DNA from: Xenococcaceae cyanobacterium MO_167.B52
GTDB taxonomy: Bacteria; Cyanobacteriota; Cyanobacteriia; Cyanobacteriales; Xenococcaceae
Reading direction: 5' to 3'
Assembly: GCA_030065315.1 (NCBI GenBank)
Contig: JASJDB010000003.1
Span: forward strand, 1-38,973
DNA length: 38,973 nucleotides
Positions within the stretch are counted from its first letter, which is position 1. Every line of letters begins with the position of its first letter. Below are positions 9,354-18,394 of the stretch, one piece after another. Under the pieces are notes generated by a model. That model was not told the origin of the DNA and made no database searches. It saw only the letters and a program-made list of their open reading frames with translations. A program made the position numbers and the translations under genes.

Positions 9354-11870
9354 TTATGCAGTCTGCTTGATGACCTTTCTTGTAGTCTTTTTAGAATATT
9401 CTTCTAAAGTAAATGCATCTACCTGGATTGAATCATTACGAGCAGTTTCAGCTTGGGTTAATAATTCAACTTCATCCAGGTTAATTATCTTTGCCTCTAG
9501 AGCATTACGAATCAGGTTTCTTGGTTTTTCTGAGGGTAATTTACCTTCTTTACTAGCAGTTTTGATTTTTTGGAGAATGGACTCAGCTTGAACTGATAAG
9601 GCAAAGGCGTTTTCCAGTCTTCCTAAAGCTTCTTCAGTATTAGTGGGAATGTGCATATCTGCGGTCAACCGCTCCCTTTGAGTTCCTAGATTTTGAACAA
9701 TCTGAGCGACTTTAGAACCTAATTGATCCGATGGCATTTTGCCAATAGGGTTAAGTCGCCACCAAGTTGCAATAACTTTTGATAATGGTAATGAGATATT
9801 ACTAAAGATCCCTTCAAATCCCTGTTGGATTTGAGCAAAAGCATATTGGATTGACCAATGTACTAGAGGTAAATCTTCGGGATTTCTGCCTTCTGCTTCA
9901 AAACGACGTAGGGTAGCAGTAGCTAGATACATCCAAGAAAGAATATCAGCAAATCTTCCTGTAAGTTTTTCCTGGCGTTTGAGACTTCCACCATAGGTAA
10001 GTAAAACTACATCGGTTAGAAAAGCAAAACTAGCAGTAGACCAGGCTAATTTACGATAATATTTGGCAGTAGCTCCCGATACAGGAGAAAGAGCTAGATA
10101 ACCGCGAGTCAAGCTGAGTAAGAGAGTACGGAAGAAGTTACGTACTATTGAGCCAAGATGGTGCCAAAATACTCGATCAAATGCCTTAATATCAGACTTA
10201 TTTAAAGCTTCGATTTCGCGATAGACATAGGGATGAGAACGAATTACCCCCTGTCCGAAGATAATCATGGTACGAGTGAGAATATTCGCTCCTTCCACAG
10301 TAATAGGAATAGGTGTGGCAGAGTAAATATTAGCTAGTAAATTTCTTGAACCTCGACAAATGCCAGCACCGCCGAGAATATCCATGCCATCATTAATAAT
10401 TTTACGGGAAAGCTCGGTAAAATTATATTTTGCGATCGCAGAAATTACCGCAGGTTGTTCACCTCGATCTACTGCACCTACTGTATATAGCCTGGCAGCT
10501 TCCATTAGATAGGTTAATCCGCCAATACGGGCAAGGGGTTCTTCAATACCTTCAAAACGACCGATATTTAGTCCAAATTGTCTTCTGACTCTACTATATG
10601 CACCTGTAACCCTAGTTACTAATTTGGCAATGCCAGTACAGGTAGCAGGAAAACTAATACCTCTTCCTGCTGCGAGGGATTGCATCAGCATTTTCCAACC
10701 CTGTCCCGCTTGTTCTGTACCACCAATAATTTGATCGATGGAAATAACTACATCATGTCCTTCTGTGGGCGAGTTGTAGAAGGGTACACCCATCGGATCA
10801 TGTCGGCGATTAATAATCACGCCAGGGGTACTAGTGGGAATTAAAGCACAAGTAATACCGACATCTTCCCCTTTACCCAGTAGGTTATCAGGGTCACGGA
10901 GTCTAAACGCTAACCCCATTAAAGTGGCAATAGTAGCTAGAGTAATGTAGCGTTTTTTCCAGTTCAAACGCAGATATAATTTTCCATCATCACCTTTAAA
11001 CACTACTCCATTAGAGATAATACTGCCTGCATCCGATCCTGCATTGGGTTCAGTTAAAGCAAAACAAGGAATTTCCTCACCTGTTGCCAGTCTAGGTAAA
11101 TAATAATCTTTTTGAGCTTCTGTCCCATAGCGTAGGAGTAATTTAGCCGGTCCCAAGGAATTAGTAACGCCCACTGTAGCAGTATGAGTAAAAGAACGAG
11201 AAGCCAACTTCATCATTATGGAACTGTAAGCCAAGTTAGAAAATCCTAAACCCCCATATTCAGTAGGAATCATCATGCCAAAGAAACGCTCTTGTCTCAG
11301 ATAATCCCAAACTTCAGGTGGTAAGTCTTGACGAGAATGAATTTCCCAGTCAGTTGCCATCTGACAGACTTTTTCTACCTGATTATCGAGGAAGGAACGA
11401 ATATTTTTGAGTTCGGAACGACCTTCGATAGTCGCTGGCGCGGACGGAATTCGGAGTGCCCTTCGGGAGTCGCTAATGCGGACGGAGTTTTTAGGTATTA
11501 ATGGATAAGGTTCGTTGAGGAGGCGTTTGAAATTGGGTTTGCCTGAGAAGAATTCACCATCTACCCAAACATTACCAGCTTCAATTGCTTCTCGTTCTGT
11601 ATCGGATATTTTGGGTAATAGTTTTAGAGCTTTTAGGGTTTTAACAATAGGGGTTGTAATTATTAACTGGCGCAGTTGCGGAATATTAAAAACTAACGCT
11701 ACAACACCAAAGATAATCCAGCCCCAAATTGGTGCTTGAAAAACCCATAATATAGTAGCCACGTATAGCGACCATACCCAAAGGGGAACACCCATATAGC
11801 CAAAGACGACTAGTGCCAGCAAAAATATAACAATAGAAATACTAAAGGTAGATTCAAAAAGATTAATCAT
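9354..11870 (-). CDS. fadE: Acyl-CoA dehydrogenase, E. coli FadE-type (838 aa)
   Basis: Strong recall match to FadE: GEEIPCFALTEPNAGSDAGSI, WKKRYITLATIATLMGLAFRLRDPDNLLG, GITCALIPTSTPGV, TVEGANILTRTMIIFGQGVIRSHPY; N-terminal membrane segments. SD-like gggagag upstream. Confidence 0.93.
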   Translation of the reverse strand: MINLFESTFSISIVIFLLALVVFGYMGVPLWVWSLYVATILWVFQAPIWGWIIFGVVALVFNIPQLRQLIITTPIVKTLKALKLLPKISDTEREAIEAGNVWVDGEFFSGKPNFKRLLNEPYPLIPKNSVRISDSRRALRIPSAPATIEGRSELKNIRSFLDNQVEKVCQMATDWEIHSRQDLPPEVWDYLRQERFFGMMIPTEYGGLGFSNLAYSSIMMKLASRSFTHTATVGVTNSLGPAKLLLRYGTEAQKDYYLPRLATGEEIPCFALTEPNAGSDAGSIISNGVVFKGDDGKLYLRLNWKKRYITLATIATLMGLAFRLRDPDNLLGKGEDVGITCALIPTSTPGVIINRRHDPMGVPFYNSPTEGHDVVISIDQIIGGTEQAGQGWKMLMQSLAAGRGISFPATCTGIAKLVTRVTGAYSRVRRQFGLNIGRFEGIEEPLARIGGLTYLMEAARLYTVGAVDRGEQPAVISAIAKYNFTELSRKIINDGMDILGGAGICRGSRNLLANIYSATPIPITVEGANILTRTMIIFGQGVIRSHPYVYREIEALNKSDIKAFDRVFWHHLGSIVRNFFRTLLLSLTRGYLALSPVSGATAKYYRKLAWSTASFAFLTDVVLLTYGGSLKRQEKLTGRFADILSWMYLATATLRRFEAEGRNPEDLPLVHWSIQYAFAQIQQGFEGIFSNISLPLSKVIATWWRLNPIGKMPSDQLGSKVAQIVQNLGTQRERLTADMHIPTNTEEALGRLENAFALSVQAESILQKIKTASKEGKLPSEKPRNLIRNALEAKIINLDEVELLTQAETARNDSIQVDAFTLEEYSKKTTRKVIKQTA
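11431..11486. repeat. Repeat-like insertion within fadE
   Basis: Imperfect direct repeat gtcgctggcgcggacgga / gtcgctaatgcggacgga (15/18) flanking a cccttcggg palindrome, encoding SVRISDSRRALRIPSAPATIEGR. Confidence 0.5.
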
Positions 11871-11958
11871 ATTATCTCTCCCAAAAACTTATTTTTAAAT
11901 AACCTGGGTCAATTTAAAGAAGACGGAGCAAAAGTATATTGGAGCAGTACGACTAAAA

Positions 11959-12080
11959 GATAGACCTCTTGCATAAGTCTTGAATTGCTTTGTTTTATTT
12001 ACAAATGACGGGTGACAAATGACAAATAACAAATAACAAATGACTTTTAAGATAAAAATTATTTTTGCAAGAAGTCTAAT
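11959..12080. mobile_element. MITE-like element with TA-flanked terminal inverted repeats
   Basis: TAGACCTCTTGCA (11961-11973) and TGCAAGAAGTCTA (12066-12078) form a 13-bp inverted repeat with one mismatch. The outer TA dinucleotides fit an IS630/Tc1-mariner-like target duplication. Confidence 0.5.
12001..12044. repeat. Heptanucleotide repeats (aaatgac/aaataac)
   Basis: acaaatgac gggtg acaaatgac aaataac aaataac aaatgac. Confidence 0.8.
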
Positions 12081-12084
12081 GAAC

Positions 12085-13266
12085 TCATAACATCAAATTT
12101 TCAAAGACTCCAGCAGCACCCATACCACCTCCAATACACATAGTTACCATGCCATAGCGGATACCACGTCGTTGCATTTCATGGAGTAAGGTAGCAGTGA
12201 GTTTTGCCCCAGTACAGCCGAGGGGATGTCCTAAAGCTATCGCACCACCGTTAACGTTTATAATGTCTTCATCTAGGGCAAGTTTGCGAATTACTGCTAG
12301 AGACTGTCCTGCAAAGGCTTCATTAAGCTCGATCAGTCCGATATCTGCTAGGGTTAAACCTACTTGTTTTAAGACTTTCGGGACGGCTTCTATGGGACCA
12401 GTACCCATAATTGCTGGTGGTACGCCAGCTATCGCATAACCCAAAAGTTTTGCCATGGGTTTGAGGTGCAGTTCATCCAGTATTTTCTGACTTACTATGA
12501 TACTTGCTGCTGCACCATCAGACATTTGGGAAGCATTGCCAGCAGTGACTGTACCTTTAACATGAAATACTGGTTTCAATTTAGCTAAGGCTTCTAAACT
12601 AGTGTCTGCCCTTACTCCTTCATCTGTGGCAAAGATTTTTTCTATAGTCTTGGCTTGTCCCTGGTCATAAATAGTTTCCTTTACTGTAATCGGAACAATT
12701 TCCGCAGTAAAACGACCTGATTTAATAGCTGCTAAGGCTCGTTTGTGCGATCGCAAAGCAAATTGATCTTGATCTTCACGGGAGATCTGAAACTCTCTAG
12801 CGACATTTTCCGCAGTAATCCCCATAGTGATATAGGGTTCGGGAGAATGATCCATTAGTTCGGGATTAGGTGCGAGATAATGACCACCCATAGGCATTAA
12901 ACTCATGGATTCGGCTCCACCAGCCACAATCACCTCTGCCTGTCCTGTCATAATGGCTTGGGATGCCATAGCAATAGTTTGTAATCCCGATGCACAGAAA
13001 CGATTCACCGTACAACCAGGTACAGAATCAGGTAATCCAGCCCGTTGTGCCACTATTCTGCCTAAATTGAAACCCTGTTCTCCTTCAGGAAAAGCACAAC
13101 CCATCATCACATCATCAATCAGTTCTGGCTTTAATTCTGGCACTTTTGCGATCGCACCTTGAACCGCAGTTGCGCCCAAATCATCGGGACGAACATTGTG
13201 TAAAGTTCCCCGTGGTGCTTTTCCAATAGCAGTTCTTACACTGCTTACTATATATGCTTCTTTCAT
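12085..13266 (-). CDS. fadA: Acetyl-CoA C-acyltransferase (3-ketoacyl-CoA thiolase)
   Basis: Thiolase motifs: [59 protein letters not shown]. Start at MKEAYIVSS preceded by SD AAAGGAGAAAGAA. Confidence 0.93.
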   Translation of the reverse strand: MKEAYIVSSVRTAIGKAPRGTLHNVRPDDLGATAVQGAIAKVPELKPELIDDVMMGCAFPEGEQGFNLGRIVAQRAGLPDSVPGCTVNRFCASGLQTIAMASQAIMTGQAEVIVAGGAESMSLMPMGGHYLAPNPELMDHSPEPYITMGITAENVAREFQISREDQDQFALRSHKRALAAIKSGRFTAEIVPITVKETIYDQGQAKTIEKIFATDEGVRADTSLEALAKLKPVFHVKGTVTAGNASQMSDGAAASIIVSQKILDELHLKPMAKLLGYAIAGVPPAIMGTGPIEAVPKVLKQVGLTLADIGLIELNEAFAGQSLAVIRKLALDEDIINVNGGAIALGHPLGCTGAKLTATLLHEMQRRGIRYGMVTMCIGGGMGAAGVFENLML

Positions 13267-13337
13267 TTCTTTCTCCTTTTTGAGTTCGGAATTACTCATA
13301 AATTAACAACGCCGAACCACTAACTACTAACCACTAA

Positions 13338-15680
13338 CTAATTCCTCAAAGGCTTCTTCGTTTTCAGTACATGAGCAATTCTCTCTTGGGTTTTTGGTTC
13401 TTTAAGTAAGGGTAAAAACCTTTGTCTTTCTAGTTGTAGTAAATAGTCTTCACTTACTAGAGAAGGTGCAGATAGTTCACCACCAGAGATGACATATGCC
13501 AGATGTTGAGCTAAGAAGCGGTCATATTCAGAGATATACCCCCCTTGTTGGAAAACATAGGCTGCGTGTTCCAAAGCTGCACGAGCTGGAAGACCTAAAA
13601 CTTTAACTGCATCCCGATGAGGGATCGGTGCATAGCCTTCTAAATCCAGGCGGATTACTTCTTGTTTAGCGACATATAATCTGCGATCGCTATTTATGAC
13701 AATTCTAGCTGTGGGAGCTAGAAAACCAAGTTCTTGGGCTTCATAAGCACTATTGCTAACTTTTGCCATACCAATAGTTTCAAAGGCTTTTTGTAAGAAA
13801 GGTTGAATTTGATTGGGGGTTTCGGTAGCTGCGGTTTCTGCTGCCCAAGCTGCCATCCGCATGATGCCTCCAGCCCCAGGAATTAAGCCGACACTCAGTT
13901 CTACTAAACCGATATAGCTTTCTGCTGCTGCCACTACTTGAGGGCAAGCCATAACCAATTCACAACCACCACCAAGGGCTAAACCTTGCACCGCAGCCAC
14001 AATAGGTTTAGCAAAGTAATGGATTCGCTGTAAGGTTTTTTGGAATTGACTAATCAAATTGGATACTGAGTCTAAATCACCTGATTGAGCCAGCAGCCCC
14101 ATTTCTGCCAGATTAACTCCTGCACAGAAGTTAGAGTTATTATTGCCGATGACCATACCTCGATAATCTTGGGTTTCCAGAATATCTAAGACTTCAGTAA
14201 ACCCTTCCATTACTTTAAAACTAAGGGTATTACCTTTAGAACGGAAATCGTATAAAACTACCCCATCTCCCAAATCCAATAAAGCAGCTTCTTCGTTTTG
14301 CCAAAGAATATTTTTCTTACTCGATTTAATAAGCTTGAGATCGATTTCATCTTCAGGAATATTAAGAGGCATATATCCCTGACTGGGAGTATAAACCGTA
14401 TCTTGTTTATAGAATCCTTCAACTTGGTGATGTTTGATCATGGTTTCGACCCAACCTGCTAAGGGAATATCCGCTGTTTGCAAATCAGTAATCACAGTTT
14501 TAAAACCTAGTGCATCCCAAATTTCAAATGGACCCAGTTCCCAACCAAATCCCCAACGCATTGCCCTGTCTAATTCTGCTAAATTATCGGTAATTTCAGG
14601 AATGCGATAAGCACTGTAGCTAAGAATGGAGAGAATCAACTTGCGGAAAAACTTGCCAGCCCGACTACTATCCTGATATAAAGCTCTTAATCTTTCTGGT
14701 AGTTCGAGTTTTTGGATGGCTTTAAGATTACCTAAATTCAGAGGTTTGGCTGGTTCATAGTTTAGAGTTTCAGGATTGAGAGAGAGGATTATTCCTGCTT
14801 CTTTTTTGTAAAATCCTTGACCTGCTTTCGCCCCTAATTTTCCTGTTTCTACTAGCTTTGCTAGTAGAGGAGGTACGCGGAAGATATCACGGCTTTCATC
14901 TTCAGGAACGGCTGGATAGAGATTTTTTGCCACATAAACTAAAGTATCTAAGCCAACTAAATCCGCAGTACGGAAAGTTGCTGATTTTGGTCTACCAACT
15001 AGAGTTCCTGTGAGGGTATCAATTTCTTCGATGGTATATCCTTCTTCTAGAAAAGCTTTAACACCCAACATGGTGGCATAAATACCGATGCGATTAGCAA
15101 TAAAGTTAGGGGTATCTTTAGCTATCACAACTCCTTTCCCTAAATGGAGACGACCAAACCATTTGAGCCTATCTAGTACTTTAGGATCGGTATTTGGTGT
15201 GGGAATTAGTTCTAATAACTTGAGATAACGAGGGGGATTAAAGAAATGAGTCCCTAAAAAGTTGGTTCTTAAAGATTCTGGCAATCCTTGTGCAATCTGA
15301 TGAACAGGTAAACCACTAGTATTGGTAGAAATAATCGTATCTTGTCTGACTACTTTTGCGACTTTCGCCATCAACTCTTGTTTAATGGCTAAATTTTCGA
15401 TTACTGCTTCAATAATCCAATCTACCTCAGCCAAACTTGCTAAATGTTCATCAAAGTTGCCGAGAGTGATATGACGAGCAGTTTTTTCGGTAAATAAAAT
15501 TGGTGGTTTCAGCTTTAAAGCTTTTTTCCAACTAGCCTCAACAATGACATTTTTATTGTCTTCAGCAGCAGCTATATCCAGTAAATAAACTGTTAAGCCA
15601 ATATTCGCCAGATGGGCTGCAATCTGGGAACCCATAACACCTGCACCTAATACGGCAGCGGTTCGGAACGGTTTAAACAT
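13338..15680 (-). CDS. 3-hydroxyacyl-CoA dehydrogenase / enoyl-CoA hydratase fusion (FadN-like domain order)
   Basis: N-terminal HAD: AAVLGAGVMGSQIAAHLANIG, NTSGLPV, GTHFFNPPRYLKLLELIP. C-terminal crotonase: GNNNSNFCAGVNL, ALGGGCELVMACP, GLIPGAGGIMRM. SD AAGGAG upstream of MFKPFRT. Confidence 0.93.
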   Translation of the reverse strand: MFKPFRTAAVLGAGVMGSQIAAHLANIGLTVYLLDIAAAEDNKNVIVEASWKKALKLKPPILFTEKTARHITLGNFDEHLASLAEVDWIIEAVIENLAIKQELMAKVAKVVRQDTIISTNTSGLPVHQIAQGLPESLRTNFLGTHFFNPPRYLKLLELIPTPNTDPKVLDRLKWFGRLHLGKGVVIAKDTPNFIANRIGIYATMLGVKAFLEEGYTIEEIDTLTGTLVGRPKSATFRTADLVGLDTLVYVAKNLYPAVPEDESRDIFRVPPLLAKLVETGKLGAKAGQGFYKKEAGIILSLNPETLNYEPAKPLNLGNLKAIQKLELPERLRALYQDSSRAGKFFRKLILSILSYSAYRIPEITDNLAELDRAMRWGFGWELGPFEIWDALGFKTVITDLQTADIPLAGWVETMIKHHQVEGFYKQDTVYTPSQGYMPLNIPEDEIDLKLIKSSKKNILWQNEEAALLDLGDGVVLYDFRSKGNTLSFKVMEGFTEVLDILETQDYRGMVIGNNNSNFCAGVNLAEMGLLAQSGDLDSVSNLISQFQKTLQRIHYFAKPIVAAVQGLALGGGCELVMACPQVVAAAESYIGLVELSVGLIPGAGGIMRMAAWAAETAATETPNQIQPFLQKAFETIGMAKVSNSAYEAQELGFLAPTARIVINSDRRLYVAKQEVIRLDLEGYAPIPHRDAVKVLGLPARAALEHAAYVFQQGGYISEYDRFLAQHLAYVISGGELSAPSLVSEDYLLQLERQRFLPLLKEPKTQERIAHVLKTKKPLRN

Positions 15681-15720
15681 TATGTTTTTCTCCTTTGAAT
15701 TCAATAATGATTAGAGTGGG

Positions 15721-18081
15721 CTAGGCTGTGGAACTGTTTTTTCCAGTAATCTCTGAATCTAATTCTTCAGAATTATTATTTTCTTCTTCTAGCTTCCAGA
15801 GCATTGTGGGGGGTAGAGTAAAATAGTTTTTTAAGTTTTTCAGATATCTCCCGATAGTGCGGAATTGAAAATTGTCTTTCTTGCCCAGAAAAGCAAATTC
15901 TTCGTCCTCGAATGAGGGTAGTTTAAGAGAGCTATCGGTTCCTTTATGAATCCCCATCTTATGTAAGAAATCTCCACCTTTGGCACCTAAATTACGGAAG
16001 TATTCCAGAACAACTTGCCATGATAGAAATTTGAACTTTTTAGCCAGCAATTTGAACTTTAATAACTCCCACAACTGGGTGGGCATTAGGGACTCCCGAA
16101 GAATACTTGTAGTTAACTCTTCTCCATACAGAGCATTTATTTCTCTGGCAAATATTTCATCGACTTGGGCGCGATCAACTGGTAAGTTTGGCTCTAATAG
16201 TCCATTTTCGACACTAAGCTTGGCATTAACTAACTGAAACTGCTTAACATTCGACCATATAGGCAGCTTTTCGTTAGCTTCATCCACTAAAGTTTGATAA
16301 AGAGCAATAATCTCTGGGTGTTGTAGTAAATCTTTAGTTGGTAAGTGCTGCCAGCCTAAAGCCTTAGCTTGCTTTTGTAACTGCTCTAGATCGGGGAAAA
16401 TCAACATTCCACAAAACTTTTTCTCCCTGCCCACCGCCACCGCCTGAGCTACTAAATGCGATCGCTCAATTTGCTCTTCTAAAGGTTGAGGAATGACATA
16501 TTTACCAGTGGAAAGTTTAAATAGGTCTTTTTTACTGCCTGTAATAGTCAAGAAACCTTCTGGCGTGAATGCTCCTAAATCTCCTGTATGCAACCAACCC
16601 AACTCATCTATAACTGAATTAGTGGCTTCAGGGTTTTTATAATATCCCTGCATCACATAAGGAGCTTTAACGAGAATTTCTTGATCATTTGCAATCGCAA
16701 TTTCTACCCCAGGAATTGGTAATCCTACTGTTCCTGCGCGGTTTAAACCATTGCGATTGCAACAAACCACAGAACTGGTTTCAGTTAAGCCATAGCCTTG
16801 GAGTACAATCATGCCCGCAGCACTAAGTAGATTAGCAATCTCAGCTTTTAATCCGGCACCGCCACTAATAAAGTATTTGAGCTTACCACCAAAAGCTTTT
16901 CGCCATTGAGAAAAAACTAACCAATCTGCTAACTTAAGTTGCAAAGTATTAAATATACTAATTGGTTCTCCCAACTCGTAATTTTGAGCCAGTTTAAATG
17001 CCCAATTAAAAATTGTTTTCTTAATTCCTTTGAGCTTACTACCGCGATCAATTATCTTTTGATAAATTTTTTCTAATAAACGGGGTACAGTAGCTACCAA
17101 AGTCGGCTGTACTGTTTTAAAATCTCTAACTGCTCGGTTGGGAGTAGAGAAATAAATACTATGTCCATAATTAAGATGACCGTAAATTAACGCTCGTGCA
17201 AAAATATGGGTTAAGGGTAAAAAAGATAGTACTGTCTCAATTACTCCTGGTTTTAAATCAGGAATACTCCTAAAAGTAGTCAGAATATCAGCAGTAATAT
17301 TTTCATGACTTAACATTACCCCTTTAGGTTCTCCTGTCTCTCCAGCAATATAAACTATGGTTGCCAAGTCTTGAGGAGAGATACTAGAGCGCAATTGCTT
17401 TAACCCCTCTTCATTCCATAACTTTTTACCCCTAGCTCGTACTTCATCGAGAGATAATAATTGAATACATTGAGGCAAACTGGGAGAATGTAAGTCTTGT
17501 CTTCCCTGACAAAGCAACATGGGAATACATAAACAAGCTGGGGGAGAATTCCTAACTTCCAATTCATTTACACCACAAGTTAAGAGTTCAATCCGTTTTT
17601 CTGACCAATCATCAGGAATATCGGCGACAATAATTGTCTGAAGATTGGGAGTCTTGCCTAAATAGGGAATGATTTGAGCAAGCAGATCTAAATCCGAAAC
17701 AATTAAGACTTTAGCTGCGGAATGACTCAAGATGAATACGATATTATCTAGAGTTTGAGTTAAATCAATTGGTACATTAGTTAGTCCAGCCAGTAATGAA
17801 CCAAAATCTGCCAGACAGAAATTCAGATCGCTGTGCATTAATAAAGCGATTTTGTCACCCTGTTCTAATTCCTCTTCAAGTAATCCTAAAGCCAACTCTT
17901 CCGCAGCAGTTCGCATCTTTTCATTAGATTGAGCCTGCCAAGCACTATTTGGCCACTGGTTAAATGCACGATAATTTGGATAGGATTCGCAAGCTTCATC
18001 TAACAATGACGGTAGCGTTCGCCCCAAAATTGGCTGATCAATTATGGAATCAGATTTATTAATCTCAATTAAAGAAAACAT
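15721..18081 (-). CDS. fadD: Long-chain fatty-acid-CoA ligase / AMP-dependent synthetase with extended C-terminus
   Basis: Adenylation motifs: YIAGETGEPKGVMLSHENI, LQGYGLTETSSVV, GWLHTGDLGAFTPEGFLTITGSKKDLFKLSTGKYV. Placed first in the beta-oxidation cluster. Confidence 0.85.
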   Translation of the reverse strand: MFSLIEINKSDSIIDQPILGRTLPSLLDEACESYPNYRAFNQWPNSAWQAQSNEKMRTAAEELALGLLEEELEQGDKIALLMHSDLNFCLADFGSLLAGLTNVPIDLTQTLDNIVFILSHSAAKVLIVSDLDLLAQIIPYLGKTPNLQTIIVADIPDDWSEKRIELLTCGVNELEVRNSPPACLCIPMLLCQGRQDLHSPSLPQCIQLLSLDEVRARGKKLWNEEGLKQLRSSISPQDLATIVYIAGETGEPKGVMLSHENITADILTTFRSIPDLKPGVIETVLSFLPLTHIFARALIYGHLNYGHSIYFSTPNRAVRDFKTVQPTLVATVPRLLEKIYQKIIDRGSKLKGIKKTIFNWAFKLAQNYELGEPISIFNTLQLKLADWLVFSQWRKAFGGKLKYFISGGAGLKAEIANLLSAAGMIVLQGYGLTETSSVVCCNRNGLNRAGTVGLPIPGVEIAIANDQEILVKAPYVMQGYYKNPEATNSVIDELGWLHTGDLGAFTPEGFLTITGSKKDLFKLSTGKYVIPQPLEEQIERSHLVAQAVAVGREKKFCGMLIFPDLEQLQKQAKALGWQHLPTKDLLQHPEIIALYQTLVDEANEKLPIWSNVKQFQLVNAKLSVENGLLEPNLPVDRAQVDEIFAREINALYGEELTTSILRESLMPTQLWELLKFKLLAKKFKFLSWQVVLEYFRNLGAKGGDFLHKMGIHKGTDSSLKLPSFEDEEFAFLGKKDNFQFRTIGRYLKNLKNYFTLPPTMLWKLEEENNNSEELDSEITGKNSSTA
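17470..17590. repeat. Possible in-frame insertion in the fadD N-terminal domain
   Basis: Encodes atypical Cys/Pro-rich ELEVRNSPPACLCIPMLLCQGRQDLHSPSLPQCIQ between IELL and LLSLDEVRARG. Confidence 0.35.
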
Positions 18082-18329
18082 TGGCAATTCTAAGAGATAA
18101 ACTTTCTTTTCTCCTGAAGACTATCTTTAGTCTTTGAGATGTTGCCCAACATTTTTTCGCAACTACAAGACTGATTTGATAGCCATGTAATAAAAACACA
18201 TATTAGCTATTAACATTTATTAAATTTAAATCATCTTTCTGATATTTTCGACCCAAAACATCACTCAGGCAATTGGTTTTTGAAGGTTATATTCTTGCCC
18301 GTACAAAGCTAGATAATAAGCTAATCTGA

Positions 18330-18349
18330 TATAATGCTCAGTATAGCAT
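18330..18349 (+). promoter_or_regulatory. Candidate promoter/operator of the small RHH gene
   Basis: TATAAT (18330-18335) overlapping inverted repeat ATGCT-N6-AGCAT (18334-18349), about 45 bp upstream of the ATG at 18395. Confidence 0.35.
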
Positions 18350-18394
18350 ATTTCTAGTAAATCAATTTGAGATAGCCAAGAGCTATTCAATATC

